Below, piece after piece: positions 1-5,635 of a stretch of 7,272 nt of DNA. How positions within the stretch are numbered: the stretch's first letter is position 1; each line of letters opens with the position of its first letter. Under the pieces are notes generated by a model. The model was not told the origin of the DNA and made no database searches. It saw only the letters and a list, made by a program, of their open reading frames with translations. The position numbers were made by a program, and so were the translations under genes. This stretch comes from a bacterium Ga0077546 (GTDB lineage: Bacteria > Cyanobacteriota > Vampirovibrionia > Obscuribacterales > Obscuribacteraceae): the NCBI GenBank assembly GCA_001464165.1, contig LNEX01000061.1:1-7272 (forward strand), in the 5' to 3' direction.

Positions 1-252
1 TGAAAAAATAGCCGAACCCATTTGTGAGCTTCCAAAAATAACCAGATCTGGGCATTGTTTCTTGGCTAGAAAACTTCGGGTTACCCACCAGATCCACGGG
101 CCTTCTTGGCGGGCTTCGTAATTGGCTTGGCGCACTGATTGATTATCTAGAATCTTTTCAGCGTTCAATCTATTTGCCTGGAAAAGGCCATAGAGAGCTA
201 CGTTAACCAGGGCGAATAATGTAAGAGCTAAGGGAAATGCTTTCTTACTCAT
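1..252 (-). CDS. Third SGNH-like paralogue, N-terminal 84 codons only (continues past window edge)
   Basis: An open frame begins at ATG 252, one base after the TAA of paralogue 2, and runs unbroken to position 1. It encodes a basic start (MSKKAF), a hydrophobic segment (about residues 6-24, ALTLFALVNVALYGLF) fitting a signal anchor, then a soluble part with WIWWVTRSFLAKK (53-65) and DLVIFGSSQMGSAIF (69-83). These line up with WTTWAIKDFL...DVVFMGSSLM of paralogue 1 and WAWWTFNDL...VALLGSSLM of paralogue 2, so this is the same family with the GSS serine block present at 74-76. The region holding the DxxH pair lies outside the window. The N-terminal tail is shorter than in paralogue 2. No strong Shine-Dalgarno is seen; translation probably depends on coupling with the upstream gene. 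Confidence 0.8.
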   Translation of the reverse strand, partial: MSKKAFPLALTLFALVNVALYGLFQANRLNAEKILDNQSVRQANYEARQEGPWIWWVTRSFLAKKQCPDLVIFGSSQMGSAIFS

Positions 253-253
253 G

Positions 254-1744
254 TTACATCTCGGCGCCTCTGGTTTTGGCGCCGATTTTGGTTGAATTTG
301 AGTTTGAGCCTAAGTCTGAGGGCACATACTGCAGTGCGGGATCAACTGACTCGCCTAGTTTGCCGAAGGTGGTTTTTAAGCGTTCTTGCAGAACGTTAGG
401 CTGAATAGTGTTGATGTTGTTATTGCTATAGTGGTTTTGGTTTGCCTCTTGTCTAACTAACTCTTGGCCAGCCATGCGCATGGCGAGGTTCGTGTGGGGA
501 GAATTCTTTAGCGTATTGACGAGATTGTCAAAGAGCTTTTTGGCACCAAAAGCATTGAGGTGAACATAGTCGTGGTAATCACTTTTGTCGAAGTGATTGA
601 AGTCATTTAGGTCATAGGTTGCAACCTTGTGATCAAGGGCAAATTGCTGCAGACCAAAAACAAATTTGAGATAGGCTTCTGGTTTTAATACAGCGATATT
701 TTCTTTGGCAATTGGCATGTTTACTAGAATTAGCTCAATTTTCTCTTGTTTGCAAAGTTGGGCCAGCTTACGCAAAAAATAGAACTGAGTTTTATAAGTA
801 TGTCTATCAGGATGACGATAGCGTTCAATATACTCGACTGTGTTATCGCGCCATTCTGCTGTGGCCTGCGCACGCGATGTAGGCTGAGTAATGATTGCTT
901 GGCTATGAATTTCGCCTGGTTTATAGAGTGGCATCAGCTTAGTTCTATCCCAGTATGTATAAGCTTTGACACCAGGAGGAACTGGTGCTGCTTTGTCGAG
1001 GATAGCTTTGGCTTGATCGCCGCCGAGCATTTGAAAATCGACAGCATGGTGCGAGACGTAGAGGTTGCGATTAATTAGCCATTCAAGGCGGCCTAGTGGG
1101 TCGCGAAATAGACCTGAAACACAGTCGTCGGTATTGACTAGACGGTTGAGAAAGCGGAAGGGTTCAGTATCAGTTGGGCTGGCCATTCTGCTGTCTATGA
1201 AGTCGCGGGGGGCCACTCCATAAATGACTATTTCTGGTCGATGAGCTGTGGTCAGCATGCCCTTTAGCGTGAGGTAGGCATCAGAAGGCATTTGGCCTGG
1301 GGCGGAAAGATTGTAGGTGTTGAATTTGCCTGCAAAAGTGCTAGTCAGCTTATCGTCTAAATAGCTGGCTTTATGATAAGTCGTGAGATCTAGTTGTTTG
1401 TTGAGGTGATTAGCATCGCAACAAGAAACTGCGCTGACCATTAGTGACGAGCCAAGCAGGGCGACATTGTGTAATTCTTTGCTGGCTTTGAGATCGTTGA
1501 ATGTCCACCAAGCCCAGCCTTGATAAGGAAAGCGATAGGGATCGAAATCAATTGGCGTATAGAAAGACATGCCGAAGTTGACTGCGAAAAAAAGTGCCAG
1601 GGCTACAGCGAACGAACTAAAATGGCCACGCTTGCGCCTGTCAGGAAAGGGCAGGTTGAGTGGCATAGTATCAGGATTGACGCGGCGGTCTTTCCCTACT
1701 TGGCTACTTGTCACATCTGGGGGTGCAAGAGTTTCAAGAGTCAT
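254..1744 (-). CDS. Membrane-anchored SGNH-like protein, paralogue 2
   Basis: A 496-residue paralogue of the preceding gene. A longer, proline- and arginine-containing cytoplasmic tail (1-40) precedes one membrane segment (about 43-62), with the remainder periplasmic. Conserved landmarks: WWTFNDL (79-85); LLGSSLM (96-102) with candidate nucleophile Ser100; NLSAPGQMPSDA (145-156); YGVAPRDFIDSRMASP then TEPFRFL (175-199); LVNMPI (340-345); and HDYVHLNAFGAKKLFD (391-406) with the DxxH pair Asp392 and His395. It differs from paralogue 1 by a CysCys pair just after the GSS block (108-109), more cysteines and a longer, Asn/Ser/Gln-rich C-terminal extension (about 420-496). The ATG start at 1744 overlaps the upstream TGA by 4 nt, so translation is probably coupled; AAGGAG lies 11 nt upstream. 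It likely works with the MBOAT protein on the same polymer, but whether the two paralogues differ in substrate or step is unknown. Confidence 0.75.
   Translation of the reverse strand: MTLETLAPPDVTSSQVGKDRRVNPDTMPLNLPFPDRRKRGHFSSFAVALALFFAVNFGMSFYTPIDFDPYRFPYQGWAWWTFNDLKASKELHNVALLGSSLMVSAVSCCDANHLNKQLDLTTYHKASYLDDKLTSTFAGKFNTYNLSAPGQMPSDAYLTLKGMLTTAHRPEIVIYGVAPRDFIDSRMASPTDTEPFRFLNRLVNTDDCVSGLFRDPLGRLEWLINRNLYVSHHAVDFQMLGGDQAKAILDKAAPVPPGVKAYTYWDRTKLMPLYKPGEIHSQAIITQPTSRAQATAEWRDNTVEYIERYRHPDRHTYKTQFYFLRKLAQLCKQEKIELILVNMPIAKENIAVLKPEAYLKFVFGLQQFALDHKVATYDLNDFNHFDKSDYHDYVHLNAFGAKKLFDNLVNTLKNSPHTNLAMRMAGQELVRQEANQNHYSNNNINTIQPNVLQERLKTTFGKLGESVDPALQYVPSDLGSNSNSTKIGAKTRGAEM
261..285 (-). promoter_or_regulatory. 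GC-rich hairpin at the paralogue 2 / paralogue 3 junction
   Basis: Perfect 8-bp arms (tcggcgcc at 261-268, ggcgccga at 278-285) flank a 9-nt loop inside the last codons of paralogue 2. In the mRNA the hairpin ends 8 nt before the ATG of paralogue 3 and would hold the only purine-rich stretch (AGAGG) partly in its stem. No T-run follows, so it is not a terminator. Ribosomes finishing paralogue 2 would open it, which could couple the two genes. Alternatively the symmetry simply reflects the repeated Gly-Ala codons (GA-KTR-GA). Confidence 0.4.
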
Positions 1745-3042
1745 AGGGGTGCTGACTCCTTTTGCTCGGCCATTGCTTCTTGTCGAGTTGTCTGACGAAA
1801 GCGATCGAGAGCTTGGCTATCGGCAATATCGCTTTTAGCAGGAGCAAGGGCAGCCATGCTGGCTTTGTCTTGAGCCATGATTCTAGCGATCATGTCAAGC
1901 AATTTGGCTCCACCACCGGAGTGCAGGTGTACTGTGTCTTGGAAATCGGAAATGTTGAAAGCCTTGGTTTCTTGCATATCGAAGAATGTCGTTGTTTCTT
2001 TATGGCACGAAGCTAAATCGCGCAAGCGGCTTCTATAAAGATTCCATGATTGGTCTGAAAGCAAGTTGCGGTTGATGTCGGTAATGGGCATGGCCACCAA
2101 AACAACATGAACCTGGCGATCTTTGGCTGTGTCAAGAATATCGGCCAGAAACTGCATCTGTCCGTTGAATGTTTCCATTTTCAAGTTTTTGTAGCGCTTG
2201 CGATATTCGCTAATGTTGTCTTCGAACTTTGGTCTAGCTGATTGGCTTTCTGGGCGGAAGAAACATTCGTTGCGGTTGATTTCAAAAGGATGATAATCAG
2301 GCAGTAGTAAGCGGCGCATAGCCACAAGCTCGGCTTGGGTCTTATCGGTTTTTGGAGCGGGTGCTACTTGGTTGAGCACGCTTGTAATAGCACGGTCGCT
2401 ATTTTGTGCGATTTGGTTCTTGGCGCCGTAGGTATAGAAAGCGCGACCTAGTTCATAGTTGAGGCGCTCTTGCCATTGAGGCACAATTAAATCGACGCGG
2501 TTGCTCCAATCGCCAAAGCGCGATAGATACTGGAAGGGATCTGTCGCAGCTGGACTAGGCAAGAGATTGTCCATGAAGTCGCGGGGACCGACTCCGTATA
2601 CCAAAACTTTTGGTGCCTTCTCGCCTTTGAGCAAGAAGCGAGTAATTAAGGCTGCGTCTGAAGGCATTTCGCCTGGTAGGGCAAAATTGTAGCTGTTTAT
2701 TTTTTGCCCTGAATATTGTTTGAACCTATCTTCAAAATAGACGCTTTTGTGATGAGCTGAGCCAGCGATGCGGCGCTTGAGATGATCGGCGTCTGTGCCA
2801 TCGAGGGGCACTAACATCAAAGATGAGCCCATAAAGACGACATCGGGCTTCTTCTGATCGGCGAGGAAGTCTTTGATCGCCCACGTAGTCCAAGTATTTA
2901 CCGGGAAGTCGGTGGGCTTGGTCTGACCAAAAGAAAGATGAGCCAAGCCGGCTGAGAGCATAACAAAGCTAGCCAGAGCCACTACAAAGCGACTTCTGGC
3001 TGGCTTCACTGCACTTATCTTAGTTTTGGTTGCGGATTCCAC
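1741..3042 (-). CDS. Membrane-anchored SGNH-like protein, paralogue 1 (putative O-acyltransfer partner of the MBOAT)
   Basis: A 433-residue protein with a short basic N-terminus and one hydrophobic segment (about 18-38), predicting a type II inner-membrane anchor with the rest in the periplasm. The fold looks like SGNH/GDSL: strand then MGSSLM (71-76), where Ser74 sits at the GDS serine position; NFALPGEMPSDA (119-130) as the block II-like turn; and DTVHLHSGG (369-377) giving a DxxH pair, Asp369 and His372. A distinctive block, YGVGPRDFMDNLLPSP followed by TDPFQYL (149-173), is shared with paralogue 2 and recalls DUF1574-like proteins, an assignment I make from memory. SGNH partners of MBOAT enzymes (AlgJ, AlgX, PatB, DltD) transfer or edit O-acyl groups on polymers, so that role is inferred here. 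The start is GTG 3042, supported by AAAGGG at 3053-3048. The stop overlaps the next start as ATGA. The C-terminal 45 or so residues look charged and disordered. Confidence 0.75.
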   Translation of the reverse strand: MESATKTKISAVKPARSRFVVALASFVMLSAGLAHLSFGQTKPTDFPVNTWTTWAIKDFLADQKKPDVVFMGSSLMLVPLDGTDADHLKRRIAGSAHHKSVYFEDRFKQYSGQKINSYNFALPGEMPSDAALITRFLLKGEKAPKVLVYGVGPRDFMDNLLPSPAATDPFQYLSRFGDWSNRVDLIVPQWQERLNYELGRAFYTYGAKNQIAQNSDRAITSVLNQVAPAPKTDKTQAELVAMRRLLLPDYHPFEINRNECFFRPESQSARPKFEDNISEYRKRYKNLKMETFNGQMQFLADILDTAKDRQVHVVLVAMPITDINRNLLSDQSWNLYRSRLRDLASCHKETTTFFDMQETKAFNISDFQDTVHLHSGGGAKLLDMIARIMAQDKASMAALAPAKSDIADSQALDRFRQTTRQEAMAEQKESAPL

Positions 3043-3058
3043 AGTAACCCTTTACTTC

Positions 3059-4558
3059 TTAGAACTGGAAGTAGATGAACCGTGGCGAGCTGTCTGGGGA
3101 GAAGATTGTCAGCAAGCACATCAATGCCACCATTAAGCTTACCTGCACTGCCCATGGTGGGCTTTGATAGAACTTCTTGTCATTGAGCCAAGTGATGATC
3201 GGTTGGGAGATCATCAAACCAGGTAAGAGCAGAAGCAATGCTGGGAAGATAATTGGATCGCGAATTTGGAGAATGGCCAATTGCGAAGCGCTGAAGTGCA
3301 GCAACTCTACAGGGGCCATGACCAACTTGTAGATGATTGTGCCAGCGGTTTTCATATCATCGGCGCGGAAGAGTACCCAACCGATACAGACAATATGGAA
3401 GGTGGCGACAATGGAGAACCAGTGGTAGAGCTTGTGAGCTACGGTGCCTGATTCTTTAGAGGCAGCTAAGAATTTATTGACCCCAATGGCATCAAGCAAG
3501 CGGAGATACTCTTTGTGCAGAATTAGGACCGCACCTTGGAAGGCGCCCCAGGCGAGGAAGTGCATGGCTGCGCCGTGCCAGAGACCACCTAAGGCCATGG
3601 TGATAAAGAGGTTTCGGTAGTTGAGAATGCGACCGCAGCGTGAGCCGCCTAATGGAATGAAGAGATAGTCTCTCAACCAGGTCGACAAACTGATGTGCCA
3701 GCGGTTCCAAAAATCAGCAACGTTGGCCGCCATGTAAGGCAAATTGAAGTTGATAGGAACTTTGTAGCCAAACAATAGAGCCGAGCCGCGGGCTACATCG
3801 GTATAACCAGCAAAGTCGAAGAAAATCTGGAAGGCAAAAGCGTAAGTAATAAGCCAGAGGTCAACGGATGAAAAGTTTTCTGGATGAGCAAAACCGGCCT
3901 GTACAACTAAAGCGAGGTTATCGGCTAGAAGTACTTTTTTAGCCAGTCCCATGAGAATCATTTGCATGCCTTCGTCGACATATTCCCATTTGAACTTCAG
4001 TTTTTCGGTTAACTGCGGCACAAAATCTTGATAGCGCTTAATTGGTCCAGCGATTTGGGTGGGGAAAAATCCAGCAAAAAGGGCGAGAGCTGAGAAGCTC
4101 TTAACCACTGGTTTGCCGCGATAGACTTCAACAGCGTAGTGAATGAATTCGAAAACGAAGAACGAAATACCCAACGGCAAAATGATATGCAGGTGAGGTT
4201 CTTTCCAGTCTATGCCAGCCAGCGAGAGACCTTGCTTCACCGTGCCAACGGTGAAATAGGCGTATTTGAAAATTGCCAAACAAATCAAGTTGACGGCCAC
4301 GGTAACACCGAGCCAGCCCTTAGCGGTGAAGATATGCTTACCGTTTTCGGCCTTGGCTGCCTTCTCTATATAAGGAACCAGCAGGAAGGTGACGAGGGTC
4401 AGACCAAAAATCAATAGGCCATAGATTGGACGCCAGGAGCAGTAGAAGACATAGCTCGCCACTAAAAGTAGTGGCACCCTCAAACGCTGAGGCAACACCC
4501 AGTAAAGCAGAAACACCACGGGCAGAAAGACCAGATACTGCAGACTGTTGAATAACAA
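3059..4558 (-). CDS. MBOAT-family membrane O-acyltransferase (AlgI/DltB/PatA type)
   Basis: This 499-residue polytopic inner-membrane protein belongs to the membrane-bound O-acyltransferase family. Members take an acyl group from a cytoplasmic donor (acetyl-CoA for AlgI, a D-alanyl carrier protein for DltB) and deliver it across the membrane for transfer to an extracytoplasmic polymer. Seen in the sequence: MBOAT N-terminus LFNSLQYLVFLPVVF; GISFFVFEFIHYAVEVYRG (130-148); PTQIAGPIKRYQDFVPQL (166-183); FDFAGYTDVARGSALLFGY (247-265); RWHISLSTWLRDYLFIPLGG (286-305) with conserved His288; GGLWHGAAMHFLAWG (324-338) with the putative catalytic His328; GWVLFRAD (393-400); and the C-terminus FIYFQF typical of AlgI. 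Both key histidines are intact and length is normal for AlgI-like enzymes. It heads an operon with three SGNH-like genes, the first starting 16 nt after its stop. That arrangement matches AlgI with AlgJ/AlgX and PatA with PatB. No glycan synthase lies in the window, so the acceptor is unknown. Confidence 0.93.
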   Translation of the reverse strand: MLFNSLQYLVFLPVVFLLYWVLPQRLRVPLLLVASYVFYCSWRPIYGLLIFGLTLVTFLLVPYIEKAAKAENGKHIFTAKGWLGVTVAVNLICLAIFKYAYFTVGTVKQGLSLAGIDWKEPHLHIILPLGISFFVFEFIHYAVEVYRGKPVVKSFSALALFAGFFPTQIAGPIKRYQDFVPQLTEKLKFKWEYVDEGMQMILMGLAKKVLLADNLALVVQAGFAHPENFSSVDLWLITYAFAFQIFFDFAGYTDVARGSALLFGYKVPINFNLPYMAANVADFWNRWHISLSTWLRDYLFIPLGGSRCGRILNYRNLFITMALGGLWHGAAMHFLAWGAFQGAVLILHKEYLRLLDAIGVNKFLAASKESGTVAHKLYHWFSIVATFHIVCIGWVLFRADDMKTAGTIIYKLVMAPVELLHFSASQLAILQIRDPIIFPALLLLLPGLMISQPIITWLNDKKFYQSPPWAVQVSLMVALMCLLTIFSPDSSPRFIYFQF

Positions 4559-4566
4559 GCTAGGTT

Positions 4567-4572
4567 CTCCTT
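4567..4572 (-). promoter_or_regulatory. Strong Shine-Dalgarno that fixes the TTG start of the MBOAT gene
   Basis: AAGGAG lies 8 nt upstream of the TTG at 4558-4556. The first residues after it (LFNSLQYLVFLPVVF) match the usual N-terminus of AlgI-type proteins, so the non-ATG start is well supported. Confidence 0.8.
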
Positions 4573-4622
4573 GCTCAATTGTGTTGCCTTGAAGGCTTCA
4601 CTCTAATGCGCTTGCTGTAATG

Positions 4623-4645
4623 ATTCGAGAAAGAATTCGCGAAAG
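4623..4645. repeat. Tandem direct repeat, 11-bp units with 12-bp period, at the predicted transcription start
   Basis: Plus-strand units attcgagaaag (4623-4633) and attcgcgaaag (4635-4645) differ at a single base and are spaced 12 bp start to start. They fall at the expected start of transcription and the early leader of block B. Head-to-tail repeats of about one helical turn are the kind of site bound by OmpR/PhoB-family regulators, but two copies this short could also be chance. Confidence 0.4.
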
Positions 4646-4649
4646 CGCC

Positions 4650-4678
4650 ATTATGACGACCATTGATGACGTTATCAA
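4650..4678 (-). promoter_or_regulatory. Predicted sigma70-type promoter for the MBOAT/SGNH operon
   Basis: On the minus strand TTGATA (4678-4673) and CATAAT (4655-4650) are separated by exactly 17 bp; each box matches the consensus at five of six positions. Transcription would start near 4643, giving a leader of about 85 nt before the TTG start at 4558. The promoter sits upstream of the first gene of block B and points the right way. A second, weaker -10-like box (TATACT, 4692-4687) lies further upstream without a good -35 and may be chance. Confidence 0.6.
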
Positions 4679-4681
4679 TGG
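4660..4681. promoter_or_regulatory. 22-bp near-perfect inverted repeat covering the promoter -35 box (candidate operator)
   Basis: The arms ccattgat (4660-4667) and atcaatgg (4674-4681) are exact reverse complements, and within the central six bases (gacgtt) only the outer pair departs from symmetry, so 10 of 11 pairs match. There is no terminator-like T-run, and the dyad overlaps the predicted -35 hexamer and much of the spacer. This is the usual position for a repressor that blocks polymerase. The protein that would bind is unknown. Confidence 0.5.
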
Positions 4682-4784
4682 CTCGCAGTATATGATAAAG
4701 GTTAGGTTTCCAGTATGTCTAGCGACTGCCCATTCTCTTAACCTAAAAGCTTTATAGTATGACTTCGTCTAATGCTGCAGGATG

Positions 4785-4814
4785 AGTCAGGGGCGCTATC
4801 TTTGGCGCTTGACT
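4785..4814. other. Imperfect stem-loop downstream of the response regulator
   Basis: An outer stem agtca (4785-4789) pairs with tgact (4810-4814) and an inner gcgc pairs with gcgc across a short AT-rich loop, with a two-base bulge between. It lies about 40 nt past the regulator's stop codon. Read on the minus strand there is no following T-run, so it is not a classical intrinsic terminator for block A. Read on the plus strand it is followed by gcttttt, so it could instead end antisense transcription, although no plus-strand gene exists here. It may also act as a 3'-end stabiliser or boundary before the next promoter. Support is weak. Confidence 0.3.
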
Positions 4815-4854
4815 GCTTTTTGGCTATTTATCTCATAAACGAGAAAGTGAGAAC

Positions 4855-5574
4855 TTACTCACCATTTTTGTCTTTGGTAAAGCCTTCGGCCACCAGCTGA
4901 TACCCACCACCGTATACGGTCTTTATATACTTGCGCTCGCCTTTTTCCAGACGTGTTCTCAAGTGGCGAATGTGCACGCGAATTGTATCTACGTCATCGT
5001 CTGGTGAATAGCCCCAGACTTCTTCGAGCAATTTACCTGTTGAAACTGTTTGCCCGTGGTGCTGCATCAAGCAGTGCAAAATTTCAAACTCAGTCGGGGT
5101 TAGCTTCTCTATACGAGGACCAACTTTCGCTTGTAAGTTCTCAGGTATGAGAGTGATCTCACCGGCGGTGAGAATTTCAGGCAGCGATGAAGAGTGCGGC
5201 AAGGTGCCAGCTCTGCGCAGAAGGGCACGAACGCGCACCTGCAGTTCAGGAATATCAAAAGGTTTGGCTAGATAGTCATCGGCGCCAGCATCAAAGCCAG
5301 CGACTTTGTCTTTTGTGGTTGATAGAGCTGTGAGCATCAAAACCGGAATAGGATTAGTCTCACGATTCTGGCGCAAGCGCTGACAGACGGTAAAGCCATC
5401 GAGGTCAGGCATCATCACATCGAGCACAATTAAGTCTGGACGGTTCTGGGTGGCCATAGCCAATCCCTTGATGCCATCTGGTGCTGTGATCACCTGGTGA
5501 CCAAGTAATTCTAGATTTATTTTTACTAATTCAGAGATTGAGAGGTCATCTTCGATGACTAGAATTCTTGACAA
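4855..5574 (-). CDS. OmpR/PhoB-family response regulator, RpaA-like
   Basis: This is a two-component DNA-binding regulator of 239 residues from the preferred start. The receiver domain (about 3-120) has the acidic pair Asp9/Asp10 in VIEDD, the phospho-acceptor Asp52 in [13 protein letters not shown], Thr82 in MLTA and Lys104 in AKPF. The winged-helix domain (about 134-229) shows [32 protein letters not shown] and [12 protein letters not shown]. From memory, segments such as [37 protein letters not shown] and [17 protein letters not shown] are much closer to cyanobacterial RpaA (phycobilisome association and circadian output) than to PhoB or OmpR; I leave the symbol blank because this was not computed. 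The frame is open back to a TTG at 5655 inside htrA, but the extra 27 residues ([16 protein letters not shown] and similar) do not resemble a receiver N-terminus. TTG 5574 begins [10 protein letters not shown] exactly where the family begins, with GGAG at 5591-5588, 13 nt upstream (longer than ideal). No sensor kinase is encoded in the window. Confidence 0.9.
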   Translation of the reverse strand: MSRILVIEDDLSISELVKINLELLGHQVITAPDGIKGLAMATQNRPDLIVLDVMMPDLDGFTVCQRLRQNRETNPIPVLMLTALSTTKDKVAGFDAGADDYLAKPFDIPELQVRVRALLRRAGTLPHSSSLPEILTAGEITLIPENLQAKVGPRIEKLTPTEFEILHCLMQHHGQTVSTGKLLEEVWGYSPDDDVDTIRVHIRHLRTRLEKGERKYIKTVYGGGYQLVAEGFTKDKNGE

Positions 5575-5635
5575 TTTTCTGCTTTCTCTCCGTACTTGTG
5601 GTCCCTGATAACAAACTTGCTTATAGATGAGTGCT

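Noticed and set aside
746..1078. Plus-strand open frame of 110 codons inside SGNH paralogue 2
   Set aside because: It lies antisense to a well-supported gene, has no recognisable domain and looks like a by-product of the opposite frame.
1520..2016. Three overlapping plus-strand open frames across the paralogue 1/2 junction
   Set aside because: All are antisense to coding sequence with conserved motifs, overlap each other and show no domain.
3492..3710. Minus-strand 72-codon frame inside the MBOAT gene
   Set aside because: It is an out-of-frame reading of the region that encodes the conserved His288 and His328 motifs in the real frame.
4139..4417. Plus-strand open frame of 92 codons within the MBOAT gene
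   Set aside because: Antisense to conserved membrane segments; its charged composition is what reverse reading of hydrophobic codons gives.
4785..4814. Rho-independent terminator for the plsY-htrA-regulator transcript
   Set aside because: The stem is imperfect and, on the minus strand, no T-run follows it; kept only as a weak stem-loop.
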